A stretch of DNA of 64,000 nt from Amphiura filiformis (Eukaryota > Echinodermata > Ophiuroidea > Amphilepidida > Amphiuridae), in the NCBI RefSeq assembly GCF_039555335.1, contig NW_027305509.1, positions 620,001-684,000 of the forward strand, read 5' to 3'. The translations under genes were made by a program, and so were the position numbers. This document shows, piece after piece, positions 48,886-60,782 of this stretch; within the stretch, counting starts at the first letter, position 1; every line of letters begins with the position of its first letter. The notes under the pieces were generated by a model. It was not told the DNA's origin. It was given only the letters and a program-made list of their open reading frames with translations, and did not search any database.

Positions 48886-50286
48886 GCACTCTTGTTCCAT
48901 ATCCATCGACGGAAATAGTTGAATTATCACTATCAGAGCAATTTATAAACAAAATCTCTGTCTTTAGATGTACGACAAAGTACTAACAGTTCATATGAAT
49001 ACATAAAAGCAGTTGAAGAACTGAAAAAATCATGTAAAATTCAGCAAATTTGTCAGAGCTCGATGAAAGTTCGTACAGCTTGCTAAGGGCGCCACCAAGG
49101 AACTATAAACACACGAGGATAAATTGTGTACTGTACTCCCGGAAGTAGCAGCCTTTTAATGACACTTTGGATGCGCGCGGGATATTCAAAACTCTTCTCA
49201 GCTCCATTAGAGTTATCAAAACAGGAGCTACCTCTTCGCCGCCATGACCACGCTGTTGAACGGTCTGTTTATTTACACATTCCGCGTGCTTTACAAGTGT
49301 CATAATGCAGTCATGTCTACAGTATAATTCACCACGACCTTTGCAGGACTTAAACCCCATTAAAAGATATTAAACCAAGATAACACTCATTGGAAACAGC
49401 TCAACTATGTTAAGTCAGATCGTCTCTGGTTAAATCCACACTACACATGTTTCTGTTTTACCTGTGCGGTATTGCAATGAGCTGGTATTATATATAGTTT
49501 CAGTTGGGTAACCGATTATAAAGCAAACGCAAGGTAACAATACTCGTGGGCCTTTGTTTACGAAATGAGACAATAGTGCGCATATTGTTAACCAGCATTT
49601 TTGAAAATGAGAAACATAATGGTTGTAAACTTAACACGGTTTGGAAATAATTTCTTCATATTTTTTAGTGTTATCTGTCGTTTACATATCCTTCCTAAAA
49701 GTGCGAATATTTCCAAACACCTAAATTAGCTAAACATTTTGGACATGTTACAAAATTATATTTTCTAGAATTTTCAAAGAGTACTTTAAATATTGGCCGG
49801 TTTTTTTCACACAGTGACGTTAACTAGGCAATGGCCTATACTTCTAACATACACTATTTGTAGAGGTCACGCGTCAATGGTGAGAGCACTGTGTATTGTG
49901 TATAGGAAAACGGACAGTAACTGCAGTATGTGATCTCAGGATAATTGCAGATGTACGGTAATGTTTGATGGTGCATGATTTGTGCGGTAACTGTGCCTCT
50001 TTATAAACAGTAAGAGTTTCGGTACAAACACTATGTACACCGTACTCAAAACTCGGTATATTCACTATAAACACGCTGAAAGATGTGCTAACATAGCCTG
50101 TAAGCCCTTGAAGTTTCCGTGATAAAAAAAGATTGATTATGAGGAAAAGAACAGTGTCATGTTTTATTTTTCTACCCATGCAGTATTTTGTGTGCGCTGG
50201 GCCGTACAGATACTTCAGTGTGTATAAATTTTTGACTCCAACAAAACTGAATTAAAACTGAATTATGATTTCAAACTTCTTACTAG
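48886..50286. other. No recognised feature; presumed intron or upstream DNA
   Basis: No repeat that recurs in the window and no supported frame. If the signal-peptide exon and the F5/8 type C exon belong together, this is intron. Confidence 0.4.
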
Positions 50287-50639
50287 GTCAAACCACTTGC
50301 CAAAACCGTCTAGGTGTTGAGGACGGGCGAATTAGTGACAGCCAACTCACAGCTTCCAGCGAAACTCTTCATTTCCCTTCTTACCACGGGGCTAACAATG
50401 CTCGCCTGAACCGAGTTGAACAGCCAGGTACCTCTGGATCATGGAGCCCGGCTAAAAGTGACACTAAACAATGGATCCAGGCAGCTCTTGTCGGCCTAAC
50501 ATGGGTTGCTGGCGTGTTAATTCAAGGGCGTCATGATCGTCCACAATGGGTGACCCAATTCAAAGTTCAATACAGTAATGACGGTATCAATTGGAAGTTT
50601 GTGCAGCAAACGAACGCTCAGTGCGATATCGTGGATATG
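50287..50639 (+). CDS. F5/8 type C (discoidin) domain exon of a host gene
   Basis: A 353 bp exon preceded by TTCTTACTAG and followed by the donor-like GTTAGT. In phase 1 it encodes CQNRLGVEDGRISDSQLTAS, then NNARLN, GSWSPAKSDTKQWIQAAL, GVLIQGRHDRPQWVTQFKVQ and YSNDGINWKFVQ. These are the landmarks of the F5/8 type C jelly-roll: an N-terminal Cys, the GMEDGRI-like start, the WIQVDLG-like strand and the QGR...W...YKVQYSNDG block. About 117 of the usual 150 residues are present and the C-terminal strands and second Cys must be in a later exon. Such domains bind sugars or phospholipids on secreted or surface proteins. Codons look intact, with no stop. The next exon is not visible and the intron carries a large fold-back. 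Confidence 0.88.
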
Positions 50640-50734
50640 GTTAGTTTTATATTTATTTGTACTTGACACTGTAATTCTTATCTGCCAAAATAGGCATATT
50701 GATATTCATAGATATGAATGATTACAATGTTATA

Positions 50735-52803
50735 GGGTCACTCCATATGAAATCAAGGAGGCTCCCCACCTGACCCCCTCAGATTTGCTTTATATTTTAG
50801 TCATAGGTTGTACCTGTAAAAATATTAAAAACCTGCAAAATTGAGGTCTGTAGCTCTTACGGATTTTCTGTGGCAGTCATTTAAAGTTGGAGTAGGTGGG
50901 TCTAAATTTGGACCCAAAAATTTCATCTTTGGGAGTCTGTGCCTTCTTTATAAAAAGAGAGAGAGGTCTGAAACCTTGTATACACACTAACTGCATGCCC
51001 AATTTATAAAAAAAAAAAAAAAATAAAAATTTCTGTAATTGCGCGTTGTGTCACGGGGTCATTAAATATGCAAGAAAAAATGTAATATTTTGTAAACTGG
51101 CAAGTTTAGACCCCCTAAATTGACATTTTTTGTCAGATTAATTATTTTTTGTTATCACTGATGCTATAAATAGGTTAAATACAATGCATATCCAAAAAAT
51201 TGACCTCACATTTCATTTACATTTCGAACAGCGCCCTCACGAAGATGAAATTTATTGCAAATTCAACATTTTCAGGGGCCCGAAGTCGATGTGGTCCACC
51301 TTCAAAATTTATAAAACATCAATTTTATATGACTACTAGTCTTAAATTACAACTTTGTTAAGTCCCAGTAATTGTCTAGGTTGACTTCATATAAAACGAC
51401 AAGCCCAAAGTTGACCATTTTCTTATGATTGCATGTACTGCAAATGTGCCGAATTCGGAAGGCTTAAAAGTCAAATTGGCCCCAATATTGAAAATAAAAT
51501 GGAAATAAAAGTAAAATAGGGCCAATAACTACGCATCTAGTCATTTATTTTCAATATTGTGGCCATTTTGACTCCTAAGCCTTCCGAATTCGGCACATTT
51601 GGAGTACATGCAATCATAAGAAAATGGTCAACTTTGGGCTTGTCGTTTTATATGAAGTCAACCTATAAAATTACTGAGATCAGCAAAGTTGTAATTGAAG
51701 ACTAGTAGTCATATAAAAGTGATGTTTTATAAATTTTGAAGGTTGACCACATCGACTTTGGGTCCCCTGAAAAATGTTGAATTTGCAATAAATTTCATTT
51801 TCGCGAGGGCGCTGTTCGAAATGTAAATAAATCGTGACCTCAATTTTTTGGATATGCATTGTATTTGTCCTATATATAGCATTAGTGACAACAAAAAAAC
51901 AATTAATCTGACAAAAAATGTGAATTTAGGGGGGCTAAACTTGCCAGTTTACAAAACATTACATTTTTGTTGCATATTTAATGACCCCGTGACACAACAC
52001 GCAATTAAAGAAATTTTTTTTTTAAAACTTTTTGATCAATTGGGCATGCAATTAGTGTGTATACAAGGTTTCAGACCTCTCTCTTTATTAGGAAGGTACA
52101 GGCTCCCAAAGATGAAATTTATTCAAAGGGCAACTTTTGGGTCCAAATTTAGATCCCCCTACTCCAACTTTAAATGGCTGCCATAGAAAATCTGTATATT
52201 GAAAATAAAATGGAAATAAAAGTAAATAGGGCCAATAAATACTCATCTAATCATTTATTTTCAATATTGTGGCCAATTTGACTTTTAAACCTTCCAAATT
52301 CGGCACATTTGCAGTACATGCAATCATAAGAAAATGGTCAACTTTGGGCTTGTCGTTTTATATGAAGTCAACCTAGACAATTACTGGGACTTAGCAAAGT
52401 TGTAATTTAAGACTAGTAGTCATATAAAAGTGATGTTTTATAAATTTTGAAGGTTGACCACATCGACTTTGGGCCCCCCGAAAATGTTGAATTTGCAATA
52501 AATTTCATCTTCGTGAGGGCGCTGTTCGAAATGTAAATGAGTTGTGACCTCAATTTTTTGGATATGCATTGTATTTATCTTATATATAGCATCAGTGACA
52601 ACAAAATAACTAATTTGACAAAAAATGTGAATTTAGGGGGGCTAAACTTGCCAGTTTACAAAACATTACATTTTTTCTTGCATATTTAATGACCCCGTGA
52701 CACAACACGCAATTACAGAAATTTTGATTTCTTTTGACTTTTTGACAAATTGGGCATGCAGTTAGTGTGTATACAATGTTTCAGACCTCTCTCTCTTTTT
52801 ATT
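50735..52803. mobile_element. 2.3 kb fold-back element, copy 2, right end lost
   Basis: Begins GGGTCACTCCATATGAAATC and follows copy 1 (33823-36133) through its left arm, shortened right arm and second right arm. It stops at about 52803 in the last arm, some 260 bp short of the end. The break is followed by unrelated sequence. The 112-codon frame at 51848-52186 lies wholly inside the repeat and is not a gene. Confidence 0.88.
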
Positions 52804-53618
52804 AGTCCGACGAGTAGGACCTTTTATTTCTAAGTTACCAGACTATACACTTTTCACACTATGATCACTATCTCACATGGCGCAAGAAAGACGAATCGCG
52901 AAAGTCCAGTGACCGCGCCCCCAAAATAAAAATACAAACTAAATGTAGTCCTTCTTAATTCCTCCTTATCATAGATATTTAATGGAAACACTGACCAAAA
53001 TACGGTTGTCACCAATCTTTTCCCTACACCAGTTACAGCGTCGTACATCAGAATAGTCCCTACAGCATGGTATGGTGTTATCGGCGTGCGTTTTGAACTC
53101 ATTGGTTGTGAAGGTAAAATCTATAATAAATTACTGAGTTTGGCGAATTGGTAAGGCTAAAAACTTCTACGTTTTACATTATTTCGGAAAACGGATTTTT
53201 GCGTTGCGTAGAGTAAGGTTGTCCGCACCCCAATAAAACGTCAAATTTTGTTTATATTTACGTTATGGGTGTCAAATTATGTTAATTAGTTTAAAAAGCA
53301 CTGGCAGCGCACTGCATGCTAAAAATGTTCACGCCAACACAATACACTAATGTTGACATAGCCTGAAATTGGCCTTCTGTTTTGGCATTGGTGTGAAGAT
53401 ACTATGCCTGTAGTCTGGATGGTCATTGAATTACCTATTATACAATCACACAGCATTATATAATACCAGGGACTGTGTATAAACACCTAATTAGTCACAC
53501 ATCAATAAAGTCAACATTTACTCAAAAAGATGAAATGTCCTTTTTGGAAGATTGTCAACATCTCATAATGTCCTTTTTGTAGGTCAAGATTGCCATCATG
53601 AACAACTCATACCTATAA
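52804..53618. other. No recognised feature
   Basis: No supported gene. The minus-strand frame at 52854-53102 has no domain that I recognise. Confidence 0.4.
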
Positions 53619-53753
53619 GGGACGCACCATTAGGTGGAGAAAGTTTTTTTTTTTTATTGTTGGTGGGGAATTTTTTTTTTTGCTCATGTAGTGGGTGAAG
53701 TTTTTTTCCCCAAAACTTCCTACCCCCACCCTGAGAATCTAATGGTGCGTCCC
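53619..53753. mobile_element. TAA-flanked MITE, family C, copy 1
   Basis: The ends GGGACGCACCATTAG pair, with TAA outside each (53616-53618 and 53754-53756). The interior is two poly-T-rich stretches. A second copy is at 55994-56204. Confidence 0.8.
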
Positions 53754-53961
53754 TAAGGGCTGTTGGTGTAGCAAAGTGAGGAGGGTATTATAGTTTAATT
53801 GTGCTAATTATAATATGGTGCAATTGCCTATAACCACTGAATTTTATTTACCATGAATAGGCCTACTCTGCTCTTTGTGGTAATGCTATGTTATCAGCAT
53901 TGTATGATCATAACTTAATAATATGAAACAGAGTGTAAGGAAATGTGAATAAAATTGTTTC

Positions 53962-54120
53962 ATCTGCACAGTGGTGTAGCCAGGACTTTTTCAGAGAGAG
54001 AGAGAGGGGGGGGGGGGACAAGGCAAATTTCATGGGGGGGCAAATTGTCACAAATGGGCTAAAAAGTAAAAAGTACAACAAATTTATCCAAAATGGGCTA
54101 ACAAATAAAAAGTACAACTA
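53962..54120. repeat. Possible partial MITE (GTGGTGTAGCCAGGA end)
   Basis: CAGTGGTGTAGCCAGGAC followed by a GAGAG and poly-G tract resembles the end of hAT-like MITEs that begin CAGTGGCGTAGC. A matching second end is not seen. AAATGGGCTAA-AAAGTACAAC is repeated in tandem at about 54052-54121. Confidence 0.35.
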
Positions 54121-54121
54121 A

Positions 54122-54967
54122 AGTACAAATCTTAAATATCAGGTCAGCCAGCATACCACAGGGGGACAAGAGGGAATTGAATAAAATTGTGTTTTACATG
54201 TTCACAAAATATAAAAAAAATTACAAACCGCGAGAGACTCTGACCGCGCAAGACGGGTGATCGCTAGTATACTAAATTTAGTAGACTGTGTAGTCGCTCC
54301 AGACTGATTCTATATTGATAAAAAACATGATTGATATTTTGTGAAGAACTCGAACATGTTGAAGGAGTTCCCCATTTCGAAACTGGCGGCACAAACTCAA
54401 ATTCGGGTGGGTAAAATAAAACAAGGCTGAGGGAGGGCAGTGGGCGGCAACACTCTTCTGAAAATGTCTCTAAAATTGCGTTCCATAAGTTTGATTTTAT
54501 TATGATCTGAAATGGAGGGGGGTTTACCATTAACTGCGCTAAATATTTCTTTGTAGTAGGGATGACCATCAACATTTCATGTTGCCCTATTGCTACAAAA
54601 TTGTGTTCCGGAAAGAACTCATCAGCAGAAGTATTTTGGTGGTTAAATGGCCAAAATCGGTCAAAAACTTATCGAGTTATAAATTTTCAAAGTTTCCCAT
54701 TCTGACCGGTCATTGGAACGAAAAAAAAATGACAATGGGAGCAAAATTGGTATAAGCATATTATTTACCTTTTTATATTTCTTTATTTTAATATATATGC
54801 AAACATTAAACAAGCATATTGTGAAAGTATCAAAGGGTTTCTTATGAAATGGCACTTTACTAGTCAATAGCATAAATTATTTCTTCAAACCGAGGCACTG
54901 AAATCATGCTTTTAGAAAACATTTCCCAAAAATCATCCAAAATGGCCGAAATGGCACAAAATCAAAA
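54122..54967. other. No recognised feature
   Basis: Frames on both strands are short, with no domains. The plus frame at 54906-55106 starts here and runs into the next MITE. Confidence 0.4.
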
Positions 54968-55314
54968 TATAGATGAGTTGACCTATGATGTCACATGTTT
55001 ACATTCAGACCGCCCTCTGTTGTTTCCAGCCAGGCAAAATAACACAGGAGTGTCTAAGGCAGATCACATAAATCTTTTCATAACCAAACTTTTAAAAACC
55101 TTTTAAGTTTTGTGTGATATTATGTATATAGCTTAATGCATTTGTAAACAAGTTTATTAACATTTTTAGTATTATTTACTTTGAAACCAAAGTTAATGAA
55201 CAAAAATCAACTTCTTCAATGTAAACTATGGTGTTTTTTGCCTGTCGCCTGTCAGTTTTTATCTCAGGCCAACAGAGGGCGTATCAAATGTAAACACATG
55301 TCAACTCATCTATA
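54968..55314. mobile_element. Fold-back MITE with TAGATGAGTTGAC ends
   Basis: Arms at about 54970-55025 and 55263-55312 pair (TAGATGAGTTGAC, ATGTTTACATT, CGCCCTCTGTTG). TA lies outside each end, suggesting a Tc1/mariner-type target. It is non-coding. Confidence 0.7.
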
Positions 55315-55993
55315 CACTACACATAAAATAAAATACTACTACAAGGAATTTTCAACATAGGAATCCAAGCAATCAAGTACCAACATGCACAGCTTTGTCC
55401 TTATATCACTTATGGGTTTTTAACAAAATGTCAGCTGCATTGATAGCTGATAATGCCCAGCCATTCAGCAAGTGGCTAATAACTGACCATGCTGACCTTG
55501 ATAGGCTTGAATGAACACTGGCATCTGCTACAAAACCATCACACTCTAGGACCTGGTCACTCCATAATGCTACAGGGAGCACAGTACTTTAACAATGGAG
55601 TGAAAGTCTCATTATTGATTAGGCGCGGATTTTAAAAGTACAGATCCTGTGCGTGTATAGCAGCAAGTCAGTGTAGATGGTATAAATATAAGAAAATGTT
55701 TAGGGTTGAGATCAAAAAAAAAACACATCAAATGAGCACGAAACTTCGCATTTATGTTCAGAAAGGTGTCTATATAACATGACTCGAAAGGTGTATGGAA
55801 ATTCCAAAGGGAAGCTGGTGATTTAATTTGTAACTCGAGATCTACTTGTCCATTTTTTTAACCTTTTTACAGAGGGTATGATAGAGGTAATAATGGCAAA
55901 TCTGCCAAATTACAGCTCAGTAGGTCAAGATCTTATTGATCTGAATATTTTGTGCCATTCTGAGCAGTGCTGTACTTGGCCACTGGCAATTAA
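55315..55993. other. No recognised feature
   Basis: Unique-looking DNA; nothing supportable. Confidence 0.4.
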
Positions 55994-56204
55994 GGGACGC
56001 ACCATTAGATTTTCAGGGGGGCATGTGAGTTTGGGTCAGGCAGAATTTTGTTTTTACAAAGTTGGGTGTATTTTTTTACTCATCAGTGAGGCAAATTTGT
56101 TTTTTTCGTCTCACTAGTGGGGGAAGTTTTTTTTCGTCTCACTAGTGGGCGAAGTTTTTTTTTTTAAACTCCCATACCCCCCTGGAAATCTAATGTTGCG
56201 CCCC
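55994..56204. mobile_element. TAA-flanked MITE, family C, copy 2
   Basis: Begins GGGACGCACCATTAGATTTTC after TAA and ends in a diverged GAAATCTAATGTTGCGCCCC followed by TGA. A CGTCTCACTAGTGGG unit is repeated twice inside. The frame at 55878-56117 overlaps it and is not a gene. Confidence 0.75.
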
Positions 56205-56867
56205 TGAGCGCACTGTGGCGATAGACCAATTTTGACTCACACTTACATGAAAACCAAATAAGTTATGTTGCTGTAACTTGCAGAAGAATGAGCTCAATTT
56301 AGAAATGTCTGTGCGAGCAGTGCACAGTTGAGCTCCCTGCATGTCTATGGGAGTGTTCTAATCAAGTTGATGGTTCATTGGTCATCCCTATTTGTAGCCC
56401 TGTGGAGGAAACCTTGAACAATATTTTCTTTAAGTGCTATATTGTTTTTAATAACCGATAAAATCCACAACAGATTAATATCCTATTGTGTCAAATCTCT
56501 TCACAACGTTGCATATACGCACTAAAGTGATTTAATTTCTTCAAATTTTACTTTCATTCTACACATTCCAAATGCATAAGGGCCAAGCTCAAAACAGTTT
56601 GGTTGTTCCAATATGAAAACATATTCTGGAAAGAACATTTTCCTTTATAGATCTTCAGTTGCTTGGAATAAGCTTCCTCCCAATCTTGGGTGAATTTAAA
56701 ATGCAATTAGTCAGTAAGTTTTGTATAATAATTGAATAATTGTTGCATTTTGTTTTGTATCATGTCTATAATTCCTTCGTTTATTGCTGGGTTTCACACC
56801 CTCATCAGGTTATCTTTGTTATGTGTTTTTCCCTTGAACAGTGTTGTATTCTTTCTCATCATATAAA
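56205..56867. other. No recognised feature
   Basis: No gene or repeat recognised. Confidence 0.4.
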
Positions 56868-57140
56868 CACCCCCCCACAAAATTCTTTGCCCCCCCCTTG
56901 GGCATGCCAAATTTTGGGATCCCAATTTACAAACCTTTAAATACATGTTGCGAGCGCAGCGAGAAGGAAAATGTGCATTTAAGCGTTTCCGTACTGTTTT
57001 CCTAAGCCTTTTTAGAGCGTTTTATTTAAAAGGCGCCCCATGAATGTCTGCCAAAAATCGCTTGCCCCCCATTTTCGGCTTGCCAAAATTTATTGCCCCC
57101 CTCAATTTTACCCTCCCCCAGGGCTCATAATTATTGCACA
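56868..57140. mobile_element. TAA-flanked MITE, family B, 5'-truncated copy 2
   Basis: Matches the right two thirds of 32116-32548: TTTGGGATCCCAA, GTTGCGAGCGCAGCGAG, AAGCGTTTCCGTACTGTTTT, and the terminal CATAATTATTGCACAG. The left end is missing. Confidence 0.8.
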
Positions 57141-57945
57141 GGCATAATGTTATGATTGCCGGAGACTCCCTTTAAGATCATTTGTTAACTAACAATATAT
57201 TGGTTGGGATACCAATTTGATTAACACTGGGAGAGAGTATACAGTACTATAGACACATGTGGACCTGGCAGCCTTGATACATTCCGATATACGTGTAATC
57301 GATCAGCAAGAGCATTCAATTTATTTAAACGAATCGCCTAAAGTCTGGTGGGTGACAACGAACTGTACTAAAGTGTGCCTCTTGTGCTTTCGGCTACTCA
57401 ATCACACCCTTAGGTGGTATGGAAACAAAGGTACCTCTCGCTCGGGGAGGCGCGTTCACGTGACTTTCGTTTGATCACTTATTGACAGTAGCCTGCCTAT
57501 TATAGCGTTGATACGCTGCCAGGTCAATTACCGATTTAATGGTGGAAGCCCTTTGTCCCGAACAAAAGGTACCTCTCGATGAATAGCGTGTCGGTAAATC
57601 AAATCGGCACAAAGGAACAATGCGTTACGTAATCTATTGCCACTCTATGTTTATAAAACTCTTTGGCTCACACATTGTCTTCGTCGTCCACTATTTTTCA
57701 CGATGGCATGTACATTTTTCACAACTGTTTTTGTAATGAATAACGCTTATAAGATACCCAAGGTCGCATAATGATTATTTAATATCACACAATAAAATGT
57801 TCATGTCGGGCTTTCATTGACTGCGGCATGTAGTTAGTGTTGCCCCGCAAATACATCCAGTTTGCACCGTTTGCTGGTCGAATTTAATGTTTTAAATCTT
57901 GTCATCTTTTTTCATTAAGTTGTCAAGAACATTTCTGTACTCAAA
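57141..57945. other. Upstream DNA, possibly the 5' UTR of the Tx1-type LINE
   Basis: AACAAAGGTACCTCTCG occurs at about 57424 and, with AAAAGGTACCTCTCG, at about 57565. Repeated words upstream of ORF1 fit a LINE 5' UTR, but its start cannot be placed. Confidence 0.35.
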
Positions 57946-58422
57946 ATGAGTCCTCCAAAGCAAAGTCGATCTCTTGATTCAAGTCCAACAAAATCGTCAC
58001 CGAAGACCAAGAAACAGAAACAACAGTCAACGTCGTCGGAGGTCAGAAGTCAATCCAATATGTCTGCGCCCATGTCAGCGAGACGTAGCTTGTTGTTGCC
58101 AGATGAGGGTTCCGTGTCATCGGAATCACCACCCCCGTGGTTTTCTTCTTTTTTCAAAGAGTTTGAAAAACGGCTAGACAACAGGATGGAAGTTCTTCTC
58201 GTCAGCCGTTTAGATGATTTGACTGAGAAACTTTGTGAATTGGATGAGAAGATGAAGTCAATGGACTTTACTGTTAACAGTTTTGAGGACGACATAAAGA
58301 ACTTGAAGGACCAAAACCAGAAATTGGTAGACAAAGTCGATGACCTTGAAAATCGGGCTAGCCGAAATAACTTAGTCTCCTTCGGTCTGCCTGAGAAAGC
58401 TAATGGTGAAGACAATCTCTGA
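57946..58422 (+). pseudogene. ORF1 of the Tx1-type LINE, C-terminally shortened
   Basis: 158 codons. A Ser/Lys/Pro-rich start (residues 1-60) is followed by a coiled coil of about 75 residues (FEKRLDNRMEVLL to DQNQKLVDKVDDLE) and the L1-ORF1-like word ENRASRNNLVSFGLPE. The RNA-binding domains that normally follow are missing; the frame ends in TGA. ORF1 proteins coat the LINE RNA as trimers. ORF2 starts 16 bases downstream. Confidence 0.75.
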
Positions 58423-58437
58423 TGTCTTAAAATTATT

Positions 58438-59146
58438 ATGCAACTTAAATTAAGCACTTTTAATTGTAGGGGAATGCAAGACTATGTTAAACGAAGGAAA
58501 GTTTTTCATTATTTACGGTCTGTTAGTAGTGATATTATTTTTCTCCAAGAAACACATTCCTCTTCCGATGACCGATCGGTTAAAAAAGTACTTGAGCCAG
58601 CTTATTAATCCTGATCAATCTGGCTTTCTTAAAGGAAGAAATATTGGTAATAATATTCGCTTAATTATGGATATAATTGAATATACTGATATCAATGAAA
58701 TTCCAGGGGCAATCCTTCTTTTAGACATTGAAAAGGCCTTTGACAGTGTCAGTCATGAGTTTTTGCTTCAAGTCTTAAAACATTTTAATTTTGGTGAAAA
58801 TTTTATTCACTGGATAAAAACACTTTATTCTCAAAGGACAAGTTATGTGGTCAATAATGGGTTTTTTTCAAAACCCATCACAATGGATAAAGGAATTTTT
58901 CAGGGCTGTCCCATTTCTCCTTATTTATTCCTGATGGTTATTGAAACAATTGCTCTTGCCATTCGCCAGAATGTTAATATTAAAGGCATTCCTGTTAAGG
59001 AGAGAGAGTTGAAAATTTCTTTGTTAGCAGATGACTCAACCTGTTTTTTGGATGGCTCGTCTGGTTCCTTTAACACCCTTTTTGAAACTTTACAAAGATT
59101 CGCGACTTGTTCTGGCTGCAAGATCAATCTCACCAAATCTGAAGCT
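58438..59146 (+). pseudogene. ORF2 of the Tx1-type LINE: endonuclease start and RT core
   Basis: From 58438 the frame reads LSTFNCRGMQDYVKRRK and SSDIIFLQETHSS, the N-terminal Asn and Glu motifs of the endonuclease. At about 58570 the reading jumps in another frame to the RT (INPDQSGFLKGRNIGNNIRL), so the rest of the endonuclease is deleted. The RT continues with ILLLDIEKAFDSVSHEFLL, GIFQGCPISPYLF and the catalytic LLADDSTCF box. The QGCPxSP form is that of the L1/Tx1 group. Confidence 0.88.
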
Positions 59147-59808
59147 ATTTCGTCGCCAGAGTGCTACACTATCGTAAGTGACATTTTTGGCCAAAATGAG
59201 ATTTTGACGAATTATGGAAGGCCATATAACAGCGCACATTTTAAACTAGGTTTTAAGTTTTAAAATTGCTTAATTATTTTTTAATTAATAAAATAAAATA
59301 TCGTAAGTGCAATGCAATTTTAATTAATGCATGCAAGACTATCGTATGTGCCACTTACGATAGTCTTGCACAGTAATTTTGTTTTTCATTTGCTGCAAGA
59401 CCATCGTATGTGCCACATACGCTACTTTATTGGGCCTAAACAACAAAATCACGGAATGCTACACCATCGTAAGTGCAAAACAGTCTCTAACACATCACTG
59501 GCTGTGACGCTGACGGCTGTATGCGTTGTCATCATGCTGGCTAAGTTCATAGCTCCCGTGACTGGTAATAGATACGATAAATCCGGTGTTTTTAGTTTTA
59601 GATTCATTAATGAATCTTGAGAGATAACATTACGGCAAAAGGTGTCTTGCTATTGTAAATATTATGTGCCAAAATAAATTAACACTTGTTAAGAAACATA
59701 AAATGACAAAATATTGGATATTTGAGCCGATATTACGCATATCCTAATTTAGCAATGAATGCTACACTATCGTATGTGGCACATACGATAGTGTTGCACT
59801 CTACACTT

Positions 59809-60472
59809 CGTCGGCCGTATCACATACTGACGTATTCGACATTTTTAACCTTTATGAGAAAATTGGTATATTAGTTTGTTATGTTCTACTCTATATAATC
59901 ACCAAAAACCATGCCTCAAAGTGGCTTAATTAGTAAGATATTAATTAATTTAATTTTGACGTATTTACAAAACCTTGAAATGTCTGTATCACATAACGAC
60001 GTATTTGCCGATCACCTACACTGCGCAAGCCCAGTATGTCGTATCTGCAATTTGAAGAATTTGCCGTTTCACATACTGACGTATTTGCGCGACGTATTTG
60101 CGCGACTTTGTCATTACACGATAAAATCGCTGTTTTGTCCTTTTCACATACTGACGTATTTGCGCAACTGTTTCACATACTGACGTATTTGCGCGACGTA
60201 TTTGTCATTTGAATAGCGAAATTGTCATTAGTCCTTTTCACATAGTGACGTATTTTATTTAATATTGTTTTTTTGCAGAATAAGTTATGCTCTGATAGTA
60301 ATAAGTGAATTATATTGAAAATATAGTATATTCGCGTTACTGCTAACCTGGTTTTAATCGACAATAATGTTTTAATCAAGATTATGAAGCAAATGAAAAT
60401 CTCTAAATTTTCAAGTTCGATTTTCTCGAAATGCGTATTTTGCAAATACGTCAGTATGTGATGCGGCCGACG
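59809..60472. mobile_element. Nested related element with CGTCGGCCG ends
   Basis: The ends CGTCGGCCGTATCACATACT and, in reverse, CGTCGGCCGCATCACATACT continue to GACGTATT. ACTT flanks each side (59805-59808 and 60473-60476). The subterminal word TCACATACTGACGTATTTGCG recurs at least five times inside (about 59985, 60066, 60146, 60172, 60235). It shares the first seven bases (CGTCGGC), the 4 bp duplication and the repeated-terminus design with its host element. It is non-coding; a 90-codon frame here is made of these repeats. Confidence 0.88.
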
Positions 60473-60486
60473 ACTTATTTATATTT

Positions 60487-60531
60487 GAGTGCAACACTAT
60501 CGTATGTGGCACATACGATAGTGTTGCACTC
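60487..60531. repeat. Perfect 22 bp hairpin with 1-base loop
   Basis: GAGTGCAACACTATCGTATG plus TG (60487-60508) is followed, after one G, by its exact reverse complement (60510-60531). It is part of the 59151-60778 element. Confidence 0.92.
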
Positions 60532-60782
60532 TACACTCATTTCAATTTGAGTGTAACACTATCGTATGTGGCACTTACGACATCTATATCAGTAAATAAT
60601 TCATCGATTTATTAACTTTAACACCATTTATATAGTTTATATTATTAAAATCAAATTGCTTTACATTCCCATGTCATTTTATGGCTACCTAGGAACAAAC
60701 GGCTACGCTAAACACAAAAATGCTCCTCCTGTAAAACTGTCCAAACTGCACTTACGATAGTGTAGCACTCTGCCGACGATTT

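Larger units (their letters stand above)
59151..60778. mobile_element. DNA element with CGTCGCCAGAGTGC ends and many internal terminal motifs
   Basis: The ends CGTCGCCAGAGTGCTACACT and, in reverse, CGTCGGCAGAGTGCTACACT continue to ATCGTAAGTG. ATTT on both sides (59147-59150 and 60779-60782) is a 4 bp target duplication within the LINE ORF2. The terminal word CACTATCGTA(A/T)GTG recurs about ten times inside in both orientations, often as hairpins (about 59335-59372, 59764-59794, 60487-60531). A second element is nested at 59809-60472. No transposase is encoded. The superfamily is not assigned. Confidence 0.88.

Noticed and set aside
51848-52186. 112-codon frame
   Set aside because: Lies wholly inside the 2.3 kb fold-back and comes from its arm sequence.
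54906-55106. 66-codon frame
   Set aside because: Half of it is MITE arm sequence.
59985-60260. CRISPR-like spaced direct repeats (CACATACTGACGTATTTGCG)
   Set aside because: Spacing is irregular, the repeats match the ends of the enclosing DNA element, and the window is eukaryotic.
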